Positions 52,090-62,139 of a stretch of 64,000 nucleotides of DNA are shown here, piece by piece. The stretch's first letter is position 1; every line of letters begins with the position of its first letter. Source of the stretch: Gammaproteobacteria bacterium (GTDB taxonomy: Bacteria > Pseudomonadota > Gammaproteobacteria > Pseudomonadales > Ketobacteraceae); contig JABLXQ010000019.1 of assembly GCA_013178375.1 (NCBI GenBank), forward strand, positions 1-64,000, written 5' to 3'. The translations under genes and the position numbers were made by a program. The notes beneath the pieces are model-generated. The model worked only from the letters and a program-made list of their open reading frames with translations. It searched no databases and was not told the origin of the DNA.

Positions 52090-54558
52090 TCAGCCAATTT
52101 TCTGTCGACGTCGCAAGACGAGCGCTGTTGCCTCTGCAACCAGCCAGCTGAGCGTCACGGATGCCACCAGTATCCCTACGCTGGCAACCGACAGCTTTTG
52201 CACCGAGACAAATCGCGCCAGATCTTCATTCAGCAGGGCCGCCAACTGCGCGCCAACCCCCACCAGCAACGCCAGAAAGACCCAACGATTCCACACTGCT
52301 CCCACATTGACCCTGCGTGCTGGCGGTACAAACGTCATCTGCACAAACACCAGATAGCAGAAAACAACGGTCTGGGCTTCCGCTGGCGCAATGCCAGATA
52401 CAGGCAGCCACCAATACAACAGCAGCGCGACAATGCCACCAACACCACCCACGAGAAAAACATAGATCAGGGAAGCCGGGTCCATCAGCGGCGCAACGGC
52501 CTTGCGCGGGCGCTTTTGCAGCAGACCAGGATTACTGTCGGTGGTGATGGCCAGCGCAGGCAGGGAATCCGTCAGCAGATTCACCCACAGAACCTGCGCA
52601 GCTGTCAGCGGTAAAAGCACCTCGACGCCGGCATCTGTAAAGTAGAACGCCAGCATCGCACCCAGCGCTATCAACATCACTTCGGTGACATTGGTGGAAA
52701 ACAGGGTGCGGATAAACTTCTGGATGTTCTCGTAGATGCTGCGACCTTCCTCGATGGCGGCCACGATGGTGGAAAAGTTGTCGTCCAGCAGCACCAGATC
52801 CGCCACTTCCCGACTGACATCGCTGCCGCGCTGACCCATGGCCACGCCCACATCGGCAGCTTTCAGGGCCGGCGCGTCATTTACGCCATCTCCGGTCACC
52901 GCTACCACATCGCCGCCAGCCTGCAGTGCCTGCACGATAGCCAGCTTGTGTTCGGGTTTGACCCGGGCGAAGACCGTGACGTCTGCAAGCAATGACTGCA
53001 GCTGGGCGGTGGACAGCCCGTTGAGTTCTTCCCCCGTGACCGTCCTGCCCGCCTGGATGCCGACATGGTCCGCGATGGCCCGGGCAGTGGCGGGATGGTC
53101 GCCGGTAATCATCAGCACCCGAACTCCCGCAGAGCGGCAACGGGCAATGGCGTCGGCCACTTCCGGGCGAGGCGGGTCCCACAGCAGGGCGGTGCCCAGC
53201 CACTGCAGGCCGGTTTCACTGGCACCCTCCTCCCGCGCCAATGCCAGCAGGCGATAACCCCGTGCGGCATGGCTGTCGATGGTGGTCTGCAAGATCTGCC
53301 GCTGCTCCGCCGTCAGCGCACACAGACCCAGCAACATTTCCGGCGCACCCTTGTAATAGCTGATGCTCTGCCCGTCTTCCTGCACCGTGACCCGCATGTA
53401 TTTCCAGGCGGCATCGAACGGCTTTTCACTTTCCCGGGGAAACTGCTGCCTCAGCTGGGCGATATCCAGGCCCTGGTTGGCGACGTAATCCAGCAGCCCC
53501 AACTCCAGCGGATCGCCCGCGCGGGTGGTGGCATCGGCATCATTCACGAGCACCATGGCCCGCAGCGCCTGCTGGGGTTGTTCCGAGTCCAGCGACTCAA
53601 CCCGCATTTGGTTTTCGGTGAGGGTGCCGGTCTTGTCGGTCGCGATCACGGTCACCGAACCCAGTGCTTCCACCGCCGTCAGCTTGCGCACCACCGCCTT
53701 GCGGGCGGCCATGCGCTCCATGCCCAGGGCCATGGCCAGGGTGAGGACGGCGGGCAGGCTTTCCGGCACCGCCGCTACGGCGAGCGCCACGGCGAACAGC
53801 AGAAGCCGGTTGATGTCATTGAAGCCCTGGGTGGCAACGCCCGCCACCAGGACCAACACAGCCAGCCCGATCACACAGATTGCGACCTGCCGGCCGAATT
53901 TCGCCAGCCGCCGCTCCAGCGGGGTCTTTTCCCGTTCCACGGATTGCAGCAGGTGCGCCAACTGGCCCATGGTGGACTGCTGGCCGGTGGCGGTGATCCG
54001 CACCCAGCCCAGCCCCCGCACCGCAAGGGATCCGGACAGCACCAGGTCGCCGGCACGTTTCTCCAGCGGCACCGATTCTCCCGTGAGAATCGATTCGTCG
54101 GCGGAAAAACTGTTGGCGGATTCGAGGGGACCGTCGGCAGGAATGCGCTCACCCGCCTCGATCCGGATCAGGTCGCCCGGCACCAGCTCAACACTGGGGA
54201 GTTGTTGCAGGCGGCCATCGCGCAGCACCCAGGTTTTGGGCGCAGCCAGCGCTTTCAGACGGGCCAGGGCAGATTCGGATTTGGTTTCCTGCCAGACACC
54301 CAGAATGGAGTTGAACAGCAGGATCACCAGGATGGTGACGGCTTCCAGCGGGATTTCACCTGCGCCCTCCTGCCACCAGATGGCGAGATCGAAGGCCAGA
54401 GCAAACAGCAGTATATAGATGACGGGGTTGCGGAACTGGCGGAGATAACGGTGCAGGAGGGATTCGGCCGGCTGCTCCGGCAATGCGTTGGGGCCATATT
54501 GCGCCAACGCATCGCGGGCCTGGTTACTGGTGAAGCCGGTTCGGGAGGATTCGTCCAT
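52090..54558 (-). CDS. P-type cation-transporting ATPase (P2, Ca2+-ATPase-like)
   Basis: This 822-residue ion pump has the phosphorylation site Asp308 in [13 protein letters not shown], the actuator TGES ([14 protein letters not shown]), the nucleotide-domain KGAPEMLL, and the hinge [10 protein letters not shown] and [13 protein letters not shown]. The membrane motif [22 protein letters not shown] is the counterpart of PEGLP in Ca2+ pumps. The N-terminus is a short cation-ATPase_N domain and about ten membrane helices are expected. Ca2+, Mn2+ or Na+ are possible ions. Confidence 0.9.
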   Translation of the reverse strand: MDESSRTGFTSNQARDALAQYGPNALPEQPAESLLHRYLRQFRNPVIYILLFALAFDLAIWWQEGAGEIPLEAVTILVILLFNSILGVWQETKSESALARLKALAAPKTWVLRDGRLQQLPSVELVPGDLIRIEAGERIPADGPLESANSFSADESILTGESVPLEKRAGDLVLSGSLAVRGLGWVRITATGQQSTMGQLAHLLQSVEREKTPLERRLAKFGRQVAICVIGLAVLVLVAGVATQGFNDINRLLLFAVALAVAAVPESLPAVLTLAMALGMERMAARKAVVRKLTAVEALGSVTVIATDKTGTLTENQMRVESLDSEQPQQALRAMVLVNDADATTRAGDPLELGLLDYVANQGLDIAQLRQQFPRESEKPFDAAWKYMRVTVQEDGQSISYYKGAPEMLLGLCALTAEQRQILQTTIDSHAARGYRLLALAREEGASETGLQWLGTALLWDPPRPEVADAIARCRSAGVRVLMITGDHPATARAIADHVGIQAGRTVTGEELNGLSTAQLQSLLADVTVFARVKPEHKLAIVQALQAGGDVVAVTGDGVNDAPALKAADVGVAMGQRGSDVSREVADLVLLDDNFSTIVAAIEEGRSIYENIQKFIRTLFSTNVTEVMLIALGAMLAFYFTDAGVEVLLPLTAAQVLWVNLLTDSLPALAITTDSNPGLLQKRPRKAVAPLMDPASLIYVFLVGGVGGIVALLLYWWLPVSGIAPAEAQTVVFCYLVFVQMTFVPPARRVNVGAVWNRWVFLALLVGVGAQLAALLNEDLARFVSVQKLSVASVGILVASVTLSWLVAEATALVLRRRQKIG

Positions 54559-54593
54559 GGATTGGCACTCCGGCTCCGAGGTTCAATCAGGTT

Positions 54594-55448
54594 TCACTGA
54601 ACGGGATTAACCGTGATGATCACCGGCGGCGGGTCCGCCAGTTCACCGTCAATTGCGAAATTGTAGTGTACGGTTGCACGATAGGTGCCGGCTGGCAACT
54701 CTTCGCTCTGGCAGGCGGGCATGTTGTACTTGTCCGTCTCCGCGTTCAGCGTCGGCACCCAGGCGCATTTGTTAGAGCCCTCGAGGTTACCGGCGGTGGT
54801 GGTTCCGGGCAATGCCACCAGCCTGTCCTCGTCCTGGTCAAACTTGCCGTTGCCATTGTCGTCGATGAAATTACGCTCGGTCAGGAACCTGAAAGACAGG
54901 GCGGCAAAATCCTGGTTGGGGTAGGATTCAGCGGGTCCCAGGGACGTGTAGGGGGTTCCCGTCGCATAATTCAGGCCGAGGGCATTCTGGTCGTACTCCG
55001 GCAAGTCAAATAATTTGTACTGGACGCGGAGATATGCATCGGAATCCCAAACCAGTTCCCAGGTCTCAGGATCGCTGCCGGTCTGGCGCTCGATCTGGAT
55101 TGTGATACCCACGCCGCTGAAGGAAAAAGGGACGGATCGCAGCAGATTGTTGATAAAACGGAACTGGAAGGTGACGATGCCGATATTCCGCAGGTCATCG
55201 CAGTATTCAGTCTCACCCGCCAGATCGGCTGCGTTGTCGGTATCGCAATTTTCCCCGTAGCCGTTGTCTGCATTCAGTTCGACCTGCTGAATGGTGACCG
55301 CCGTGGCGTTCTGCACCCCATTGACCTGGAAAATTACGCCGAAGGGTACTGACACGCTGTCCTCGTAGTCCTGATCGTCGTCCCCTCCACCACAGGCGGT
55401 CAGCAGCGCCGGTGCCAGCATGAGCAACAAGATCCTGTTCCAACTCAT
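54594..55448 (-). CDS. Putative lipoprotein with Ca-binding-like Asp-rich loop
   Basis: This 284-residue protein has a signal peptide with lipobox LLTAC, followed by GGGDDDQDYED. The mature part looks beta-rich. A stretch IDDNGNGKFDQDEDRLV has the spacing of an EF-hand-like or dockerin-like calcium loop (D-x-N-x-N-x-x-x-D-x-D). Two Cys pairs (GENCDTD and EYCDDL; NKCAWV and PACQSE) could be disulfides. The ATG at 55448 is nine bases after GGAGAG; a GTG four codons earlier is possible. It lies 35 bp upstream of the P-type ATPase on the same strand, so the two may be co-transcribed. Confidence 0.65.
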   Translation of the reverse strand: MSWNRILLLMLAPALLTACGGGDDDQDYEDSVSVPFGVIFQVNGVQNATAVTIQQVELNADNGYGENCDTDNAADLAGETEYCDDLRNIGIVTFQFRFINNLLRSVPFSFSGVGITIQIERQTGSDPETWELVWDSDAYLRVQYKLFDLPEYDQNALGLNYATGTPYTSLGPAESYPNQDFAALSFRFLTERNFIDDNGNGKFDQDEDRLVALPGTTTAGNLEGSNKCAWVPTLNAETDKYNMPACQSEELPAGTYRATVHYNFAIDGELADPPPVIITVNPVQ

Positions 55449-55623
55449 TCTTCTCTCCACAAGGTATCCAGGCCAGTCCCGGTTCGCCCCAACGATGGGC
55501 TTGGCATTAAATCAGCCCCGCAGGCAAAACTCAACCGCCAGCAGGCGATCAGCATGCAGCAGTATGGACCATGGGCTTGTGGGTTTGTTCGGTCTGCGGA
55601 CGATCAGGCTGCGCCTGAACAGT

Positions 55624-57525
55624 TCAGGCCTTCACGCTTTCCAGTGCAGCCTTGTAGATTTCCACCCGGTTGCGGCCATTGCGCTTGGCCTGGTAGAGGG
55701 CTTCGTCCGCCTTGTGCATCAGCTTTTCGGCGCTGGCCAGGGGGGCCGGAATGCCAACGTGCACGCCGAGACTGACAGTCACCGGCACCCGCTGGTTGTC
55801 GAACCAGAACTGGGCATGTTCGACGTGATGACGGATGCTCTCTGCCACCTTGAGTACGCCTTCGAGGTCCGTGGCCGGCAACAGCATGACGAATTCCTCG
55901 CCACCGTAACGCACCAGGGTGTCCAGGTTGCGGCGGCAGTATTTCTGCAGGATGGTGGAAATTTTGCGCAGGCATTCGTCCCCGGCCAGATGGCCGAAGG
56001 TGTCGTTGACGCGCTTGAAGTGGTCGGCGTCGATCACCAGGATGCCCAGGGGCGCGCGGTGCTGGGAACACTGACGGATGGATTCGGGAAACACGGCATC
56101 CAGGTAGCGGCGGTTGCCCAGGCCGGTGAGTGCATCCGACAGGGAATCCCGCTCCAGCTGTTGGTTGGAATGCTGCAAGCTCTGCAACTTCTGGTTCAGC
56201 GTGCGGGTTTTTTCCTCAACCTCCTGCTGCAGCTGCTGCGAGGCGTATTGCTGCAGCTGCTCCTTTTCGCGGTTGAGCTGCGCCACTTCGCGGCTCAGTT
56301 GCAGCGCCTCGCGGATGGCAGAGGCCTTCTCGCGCCGTTCACGCCGTACCCGCGCGGCAATGGCCGTAGTGACCATGACGTTGCCCAGCCCCAGCCCCGC
56401 CGCCTGCAGGAACAGGATGGTGCCGTTGTATTCCAGCAGATCCAGCATCGCCAGGATGAACATGCAGTAGCCGGTGATGGTGGTGGACCAGCCCAGCAGC
56501 AGGTAGCGCGCCCAATCGTTGCCCCGCGCGGATTGATGGATCATCACGAAAAACGCATACAGCGCGGTGACCAGGCCTACGCCCTGCAGTACGGTCACCA
56601 ACGTCCGCTCGCTGACCAGGAACGCCAGCGCCAACACCACCAGGAAGGATGAAATCAGCAGGTGGCCAACGTAGTAGAGCGTTGGCGCACGGACCTTCAG
56701 CTCCATAAAGCGGAGGGCGAAACGGCCGCCGAAAAAGAAGCTGCAGGTGGCCGACACCACCATCACCAGATCATTGACCTCCACATTGCCGAACCAGAGG
56801 TAGCCGTTGCCGAATCCGCTCAGGCCGGCCTGGTAAAAGCCGATGGACGCCAGGAACAGGAAATTGTGCAGGAAGGTTTTCTCGCGCACATAGATGAGCA
56901 GCATCAGGTTGAAATAGGCCAGCACCAGCAGCATGCCGAAGTACAGGCCATACAATGCCTGGTTGCGCAGCTCCGACTGGTAGAACTGCCGGGGCGTCTG
57001 GAGACTGGCGGGAAACATCAGGGCACTGCGGGTATTCACCCGCAGCAACAACGAGTAACGGCCAGGCTGTGGGAAAGCAAACGCAAACAGCGGGTAGCGG
57101 CCATTCAGGAAACGTTCGCTGAAATCGGCGTGGTCCCCGGCCTGCTGGTGATCGAGCAGGCTCGGCTCGTCGCCCTGCCACTGCACCAGATACACATCCA
57201 CCCGGTCCAGATAGGCGCTGCCCACCTCGAAGTAGGCTTCCCGGGCTTCGCCCTGCTGCGCGACGTCAAAACGGAACCAGACGGGGTGATCAACATAGCC
57301 ACGGTTGGGGGCAGCATGCTTGCCCTGGTGCCACTGGCCGGCGCGGGACAGGGCTTCAAGAGGAGGCAGATCGCCGTTGGGATCGTCCATCCACCAATGG
57401 GAAGGCTGCAGGCTCAGACCCGCCTCTGCCAACGCAGCTGCGGGCAGCATCAGCCCGGCCAGCCCCATCGCAAAGGCCAGACCCAGCGCGGGCAAGCGCA
57501 GCATGGATCGGTACAGGCTCGTCAT
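55624..57525 (-). CDS. 7TMR-DISM membrane diguanylate cyclase
   Basis: This protein of about 633 residues has a signal peptide (to about AAALAEA), a periplasmic 7TMR-DISMED2-like domain (about 40-185, with VWFRFDV and REAYFEVGSAYLDRVDVYLV), seven transmembrane helices (about 190-400), a coiled coil rich in Gln/Glu (about 400-465) and a C-terminal GGDEF domain. The active site is RYGGEEFVMLLP, preceded by DALTGLGNRRYLD, so cyclic di-GMP synthesis is likely. ATGs at 57525 and 57534 and a GTG at 57549 are possible starts; the first follows GGGGA. Confidence 0.88.
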   Translation of the reverse strand: MTSLYRSMLRLPALGLAFAMGLAGLMLPAAALAEAGLSLQPSHWWMDDPNGDLPPLEALSRAGQWHQGKHAAPNRGYVDHPVWFRFDVAQQGEAREAYFEVGSAYLDRVDVYLVQWQGDEPSLLDHQQAGDHADFSERFLNGRYPLFAFAFPQPGRYSLLLRVNTRSALMFPASLQTPRQFYQSELRNQALYGLYFGMLLVLAYFNLMLLIYVREKTFLHNFLFLASIGFYQAGLSGFGNGYLWFGNVEVNDLVMVVSATCSFFFGGRFALRFMELKVRAPTLYYVGHLLISSFLVVLALAFLVSERTLVTVLQGVGLVTALYAFFVMIHQSARGNDWARYLLLGWSTTITGYCMFILAMLDLLEYNGTILFLQAAGLGLGNVMVTTAIAARVRRERREKASAIREALQLSREVAQLNREKEQLQQYASQQLQQEVEEKTRTLNQKLQSLQHSNQQLERDSLSDALTGLGNRRYLDAVFPESIRQCSQHRAPLGILVIDADHFKRVNDTFGHLAGDECLRKISTILQKYCRRNLDTLVRYGGEEFVMLLPATDLEGVLKVAESIRHHVEHAQFWFDNQRVPVTVSLGVHVGIPAPLASAEKLMHKADEALYQAKRNGRNRVEIYKAALESVKA

Positions 57526-57549
57526 TATCCCCATGGGATCGTCAGTCAC

Positions 57550-57859
57550 TCGTGATCAGGTGTCAGCAAACAAGCTTATTGTTCTGTACAAAAATTAGAC
57601 AGGTCGGGGCCGCATTGGTAGCGCGATCCTGTATCGATTTTTATCGGTTTGTAAGTGGTTGAACCAGTTCAGCGAACCAGGCCAACCATTATAGTCACCG
57701 CTGCAATCTCCACCGGATATATTTGACCAGCGGCACCCCGCCCGCCTTTGCGAGCCGAACTTGACGCAAGCCAGTCACAAGCAAGGCAATTCTGGTTAGA
57801 GTAGCGGTACTTTTGCGCCGGGCTGCAGTGCCCTGAAACGCCCAGTTTAAGGATCCCCC
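57550..57859. other. Intergenic region between diguanylate cyclase and ABC export operon
   Basis: This 310-bp divergent region should carry promoters for both sides. It holds TGGTTGAACCA at 57656-57666 and TATAGT at 57690-57695 as a possible plus-strand -10 without a clear -35. AAGGA at 57849-57853 is the Shine-Dalgarno of the adaptor gene. I see no open reading frame. Confidence 0.55.
57656..57666. promoter_or_regulatory. Second TGGTTnAACCA palindrome
   Basis: TGGTTGAACCA differs only at the central base from the site at 51537-51547. It lies in the divergent gap, 24 bp before a TATAGT hexamer that could serve the export operon. Same inference: a GntR/FadR-like regulator site. Confidence 0.4.
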
Positions 57860-59008
57860 ATGAAAAAGATCGTCTCTGCCGTTGTCATCATTCTGCTGGT
57901 TGCCGGCATCTACTGGTTCAGCAGCCGCCCCGAGATTCCCCAGGTCAGCGTGGCGGAAATCGGACAGGGCGAGGTGGAGGCGCTGGTGGCCAATACCCGG
58001 GCGGGCACCATACGGTCCTGCCAGCGCTCGAAGCTGTCGCTGCAGTCGGGGGGCACGGTGGCGGAGCTACTGGTGAAGAACGGTGACCGGGTGCAGCAGG
58101 GGCAGGTACTGCTGCGGCTGTGGAACGGCGACCAGAAGGCGCGCCTGAGTCAGGCCAGGGCGCAGCTGGATTCCGCCAACCTGGCTGTAAGGGAAATCTG
58201 CGGTAGCGCCGCCCGCGACCAGCGCGACGCCAAGCGGGCGGTGACGCTGGCGAACAAAAAGGTGATCTCGGAGGATGCGCTGGATACCTCGCGCACCCGG
58301 GCGGAAGTGTCCAGTTTCAGCTGCGAGCGGGCAAAGGTGGACTCCAGCGCGGCCCAGGCCCAGCTGGAACTGCAGCAGGCACTGTTGCAGCAGACCGAGC
58401 TGGTGGCACCTTTCGCCGGCGTGGTCGCGGAGATCAACGGTGAAGTCGGCGAGTTCGTCACCCCTTCCCCACCGGGCGTTGCCACGCCTCCCGCTGTAGA
58501 CCTGATCGCCGATGAATGCCTGTACGTGCGGGCGCCCATCGATGAGGTGGACGCCGCCGCGATCCAGGTGGGCATGCCTGCCCGCCTCAGCCTGGATGCC
58601 TTTCGTGGCCAGACTTTCGCGGGCACCGTCAGCCGCATTGCGCCCTATGTGCAGGATTACGAAAAGCAGGCCCGTACCGTGGATGTGGAGGCGCGCTTCG
58701 ACCAGCCCCCGGCCAATGTGCAGTTGCTGGTGGGTTACAGCGCCGACATCGAGGTGATTCTGAACCGCCACGAAAAGGTATTGCGTGTCCCCACCGAAGC
58801 GGTGTTCGACGGTAATCAGGTGCTGATTTTGAACAGCAAAAACGTGCTGGAAAAACGCGAGTTTGAAACCGGTCTGGCGAACTGGACCTGGACCGAAGTG
58901 AAAAGCGGCCTGCAGTCCGGCGACAAGGTGCTGCTGACTCTCGACACGCCGGGCGCGGTGGATGGCGCGGAAGTGGCTCCCACTGCGCAAGAGAAGGCTC
59001 ATGATTGA
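57860..59008 (+). CDS. Periplasmic adaptor of an ABC exporter (MacA/HlyD-like)
   Basis: This 382-residue membrane-fusion protein has one N-terminal membrane helix (about 5-20), a lipoyl domain split around a helical hairpin (GGTVAELLVKNGDRVQQGQVLLRLWNGD at one side and LVAPFAGVVAEINGEVGEFV at the other) and a beta-barrel. The hairpin spans about 92-178. It would link the inner-membrane ABC pump to an outer-membrane channel; no TolC-like gene is visible here. Four Cys residues are present (54, 114, 155, 220); 114 and 155 sit opposite each other in the predicted hairpin. The stop overlaps the ATPase gene by 8 bp. Confidence 0.87.
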   Translation: MKKIVSAVVIILLVAGIYWFSSRPEIPQVSVAEIGQGEVEALVANTRAGTIRSCQRSKLSLQSGGTVAELLVKNGDRVQQGQVLLRLWNGDQKARLSQARAQLDSANLAVREICGSAARDQRDAKRAVTLANKKVISEDALDTSRTRAEVSSFSCERAKVDSSAAQAQLELQQALLQQTELVAPFAGVVAEINGEVGEFVTPSPPGVATPPAVDLIADECLYVRAPIDEVDAAAIQVGMPARLSLDAFRGQTFAGTVSRIAPYVQDYEKQARTVDVEARFDQPPANVQLLVGYSADIEVILNRHEKVLRVPTEAVFDGNQVLILNSKNVLEKREFETGLANWTWTEVKSGLQSGDKVLLTLDTPGAVDGAEVAPTAQEKAHD

Positions 59009-59681
59009 ACTGCAGCACATCAACAAAACATTTCAGCTTGGGGACCAGACCGTCCACGCGCTGGATGATGTCAGTCTGCTTATCGACAAGGGCGAATATA
59101 TTTCCGTGATGGGGCCGTCCGGTTCCGGCAAGTCCACCCTGCTCAACGTGCTGGGCTTGCTGGACCAGCCCAACGACGGCCATTATCTGCTGGAAGGCAC
59201 CGACACCACGCAACTGAGCGAACCGGAGCGGGCCCGCTACCGCCGCGATCATATCGGTTTTGTGTTCCAGTCCTACCATCTGGTGAACCGGCTCAACGCG
59301 CGCGAGAACATTGAATTGCCGCTGGTACTGGCAGGGATTCCACCGAAAGAACGCGCGCCGCGGGTGGATGAAATGCTGCAGCGGCTGAGCCTGACTCCGC
59401 GCGCCGATCATTTGCCCAACCAGCTATCCGGCGGGCAGCGCCAGCGGGTGGCGATTGGCCGCGCCATCATCATGAAACCGCAGATCCTGCTGGCGGACGA
59501 ACCCACCGGCAACCTGGACAGCAAATCCGGCGCCGATGTGATCGAGTTGCTGGAGGAGTTGAACCAGCAACAGGGCATCACGCTGCTGATCGTCACCCAC
59601 GATGCCGCCGTGGGTCAGCGCGCTCACCGCCGCATCCGCATGGTGGACGGCCGCATCGACACCGATAAAAACGGGGCCTGA
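59001..59681 (+). CDS. ABC transporter ATPase, MacB/LolD type
   Basis: This 226-residue ATPase has Walker A GPSGSGKST, Q-loop VFQSYHLVNRLNARENIELPL, signature LSGGQRQRVAIGRA, Walker B ILLADEPTGNLDS and switch His in IVTHDA. The ADEPTGNLDS form marks the MacB/LolD/FtsE branch. It starts inside the end of the adaptor gene (8 bp overlap) and is 3 bp from the first permease. Confidence 0.94.
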   Translation: MIELQHINKTFQLGDQTVHALDDVSLLIDKGEYISVMGPSGSGKSTLLNVLGLLDQPNDGHYLLEGTDTTQLSEPERARYRRDHIGFVFQSYHLVNRLNARENIELPLVLAGIPPKERAPRVDEMLQRLSLTPRADHLPNQLSGGQRQRVAIGRAIIMKPQILLADEPTGNLDSKSGADVIELLEELNQQQGITLLIVTHDAAVGQRAHRRIRMVDGRIDTDKNGA

Positions 59682-59684
59682 AAA

Positions 59685-60893
59685 ATGCGCACTGCCGACT
59701 TGCTCCGCTTCGATTTCCAGGTGCTCAACCGTCACCGCTTTCGCGCGCTGATGATGTTGATCGCCATGTCGATCGGCGTGGCGGCGGTGAACCTGCTCAC
59801 CGGATTGGGGGAAGGTGCCAAGGCGTTCGTGCTGGGGGAATTTTCCATGCTCGGCAAAAACACCCTGATCATGCTGCCCGGCAAGAAGGAAACCAGCGGC
59901 GGTATGCCACCGATGATGGGCGCGGCGCCGCGCGACATTACGCTGCAGGACGCCGAGGCAATGCGCCGGCTCAGTGGCGTGGTGCAGATCGCGCCGCTGA
60001 TCGTCGGCATGAGTGAAGTGTCGTACGGCAGCCGCAATCGCGAGGTGATGATTGCCGGCACCACGGCGTCGTATTTTTCCATCCGCCAGCTGTCGATCCG
60101 CCAGGGGACAGCGTTGCCGGAAGTGCCCAGCGATGTAGCCAGCCCGGTATGCGTGATCGGCTGGAAGGTGAAGCAGGAAATCTTCGGCGAGCGCCCGGCC
60201 CTGGGCCAGTGGCTGAAAGCCGGCGACCGCCGTTTTCGCGTGGTGGGGATCATGGATGCGAAGGGTCAGGCGCTGGGAATGGACATGAATGATCTGATGC
60301 TGATTCCGGTCGCCAGCGCCCAGGCTCTATTCAATCAGGAAGGCCTGTTCCGGGTGATGATCGAAGTGCAGAGCGCCGACATGGTGAAAAAAACCAAACA
60401 GCGCGTGATCGACACCATGAAACTGCGCCACGAAGGTGACGAGGATGTCACCGTGATCACGCAGGATTCCATTCTCGCCGCGTTCAATAAAATCCTCGAC
60501 ACCATGACGCTGGCGGTGGGCGGCATCGGTGCCATCAGTTTGCTGGTGGCGGGCATTCTGATCATGAATGTGACGCTGATCGCGGTGACCCAGCGCACCA
60601 AGGAAATCGGCCTGCTGAAAGCGATCGGTGCGACGGATCGTGATGTGCTGCAAATTTTTCTTACCGAAGCCACGCTGATGGCGGTGCTGGGTGCGCTGCT
60701 GGGCGTGATCCTGAGCGAAACCGCGCTGTTCATCGGCCGGGTGATTTTTCCGGATATCGGTTTTCACACGCCGCCCTGGGCGATGGTGATGTCGGTGGTG
60801 ATTGCCATCGTCACCTCGGTGCTGTTTGCGTGGGGGCCATCGCGCCGGGCCGCGCGCATGGAACCGGTGAACGCTTTGCAGGGGCGCAACTGA
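59685..60893 (+). CDS. MacB-type ABC permease (first)
   Basis: This 402-residue permease has one N-terminal helix (FRALMMLIAMSIGVAAVNLLTG), a large periplasmic MacB core domain (about 45-270) and three C-terminal helices of the FtsX domain. The last region includes QRTKEIGLLKAIGATDRDVLQIFLTEA and PSRRAARMEPVNALQ. This four-helix layout works by mechanotransmission rather than by moving substrate through the membrane. It is followed after one base by a second similar permease, so a heterodimer is likely. Confidence 0.92.
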   Translation: MRTADLLRFDFQVLNRHRFRALMMLIAMSIGVAAVNLLTGLGEGAKAFVLGEFSMLGKNTLIMLPGKKETSGGMPPMMGAAPRDITLQDAEAMRRLSGVVQIAPLIVGMSEVSYGSRNREVMIAGTTASYFSIRQLSIRQGTALPEVPSDVASPVCVIGWKVKQEIFGERPALGQWLKAGDRRFRVVGIMDAKGQALGMDMNDLMLIPVASAQALFNQEGLFRVMIEVQSADMVKKTKQRVIDTMKLRHEGDEDVTVITQDSILAAFNKILDTMTLAVGGIGAISLLVAGILIMNVTLIAVTQRTKEIGLLKAIGATDRDVLQIFLTEATLMAVLGALLGVILSETALFIGRVIFPDIGFHTPPWAMVMSVVIAIVTSVLFAWGPSRRAARMEPVNALQGRN

Positions 60894-60894
60894 C

Positions 60895-62091
60895 ATGCTG
60901 TGGCGCGATCTGATCCACCTTGTGTTGCGCAGCATCACCAGCAGCCCGCTGCGCAGCATATTGACAGCCCTGGGCATTGCGATCGGCATCGCGGCTGTCG
61001 CACTGTTGACCTCCATCGGCGAAGGTATTCGCGGCTATGTGATGGACAATTTCTCGCAATTCGGCACCCGCATCATCGCGGTGAATCCGGGCAAGACCGA
61101 CACCCAGGGCATCGGCGGGCTGTTCCGCACCGACCGGCCACTCACACTGGATGACGCCGATGCGCTGACACGACTGCCCCATGTGGACTATGTGGTGCCC
61201 AGCGTGCAGGGAGCCGGCACGGTGGAAGCCGGCGAGCGCTCGCGCAACAGCGACATCATTGGCGCCAATCACGCCCTCAACGACGCCTGGCAATTCAAGC
61301 TGGCCATGGGCAGCTCACTACCGAAAGACGAATCCGGCCGCAGCCGCAATTTCGCCGTGCTGGGATCGAAGCTGAAAGAGGAATTGTTCGGCGCACGCAA
61401 TCCACTGGGCCAGTTTATCCGCGTCGGCAGCATCCGCTTCCGCGTGGTGGGGGTGATGGAGGAAAAGGGCCAGATGCTGGGCATCGACCTGGACGACATT
61501 GTGTTCATTCCGGTGGACAAGGCCCTGACCCTGTTCAATCGCGAAGGGCTGATGCAGATCGACGTGGTGTTCGCCGAAAGCACGACGTCCACGATCATGG
61601 AGCAGGCCGTGCGCAAGGTGATGCTGGAACGGCACGGCAACGAGGATTTCACCATCGTCACCCAGGACCAGATGCTGAAAAGCCTGGACAAGATCCTGTC
61701 GGTGCTCACCGCCGCCGTGGGGGCATTGGGGGCGATCTCGCTGCTGGTGGGGGCCGTGGGCATTCTTACCATCATGACCACCACGGTGCGGGAACGGACG
61801 GCGGAGATCGGTCTGCTCACCGCGCTGGGCACCTCGCAGCGGCAGATCCTGCTGCTGTTCCTGTGGGAAGCGGTGGCGCTGGCCTTTGCCGGCGGGATGG
61901 CGGGCATTCTCACCATGGTGGGCCTGATCCTGCTGATCCAGTGGCTGGCGCCGGATCTGCCGCTGACCCTGAGCCCCTTCTACCTGGGACTGTCGCTGCT
62001 GCTGTCGGTGGTCATCGGCCTGGTAGCGGGGCTGGCGCCGGCCCGCGCCGCCGCCCGCATGAACCCCATTGACGCACTGCGCACGGAATGA
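60895..62091 (+). CDS. MacB-type ABC permease (second)
   Basis: This 398-residue permease is a relative of the previous gene product. It has the N-terminal helix with LTALGIAIGIAAVALLTSIGEGI, a periplasmic core and FtsX-like C-terminal helices with RERTAEIGLLTALGTSQRQILLLFLWEA and RAAARMNPIDALRTE. Two different permease subunits with a separate ATPase and adaptor resemble the YknWXYZ/DevBCA-like and lipoprotein- or peptide-exporting systems. The substrate is unknown. Confidence 0.92.
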   Translation: MLWRDLIHLVLRSITSSPLRSILTALGIAIGIAAVALLTSIGEGIRGYVMDNFSQFGTRIIAVNPGKTDTQGIGGLFRTDRPLTLDDADALTRLPHVDYVVPSVQGAGTVEAGERSRNSDIIGANHALNDAWQFKLAMGSSLPKDESGRSRNFAVLGSKLKEELFGARNPLGQFIRVGSIRFRVVGVMEEKGQMLGIDLDDIVFIPVDKALTLFNREGLMQIDVVFAESTTSTIMEQAVRKVMLERHGNEDFTIVTQDQMLKSLDKILSVLTAAVGALGAISLLVGAVGILTIMTTTVRERTAEIGLLTALGTSQRQILLLFLWEAVALAFAGGMAGILTMVGLILLIQWLAPDLPLTLSPFYLGLSLLLSVVIGLVAGLAPARAAARMNPIDALRTE

Positions 62092-62139
62092 TGGCACGGG
62101 GTTTGAATTACCCCTGCAAAGGTCCTTCTGGAGATTTTC

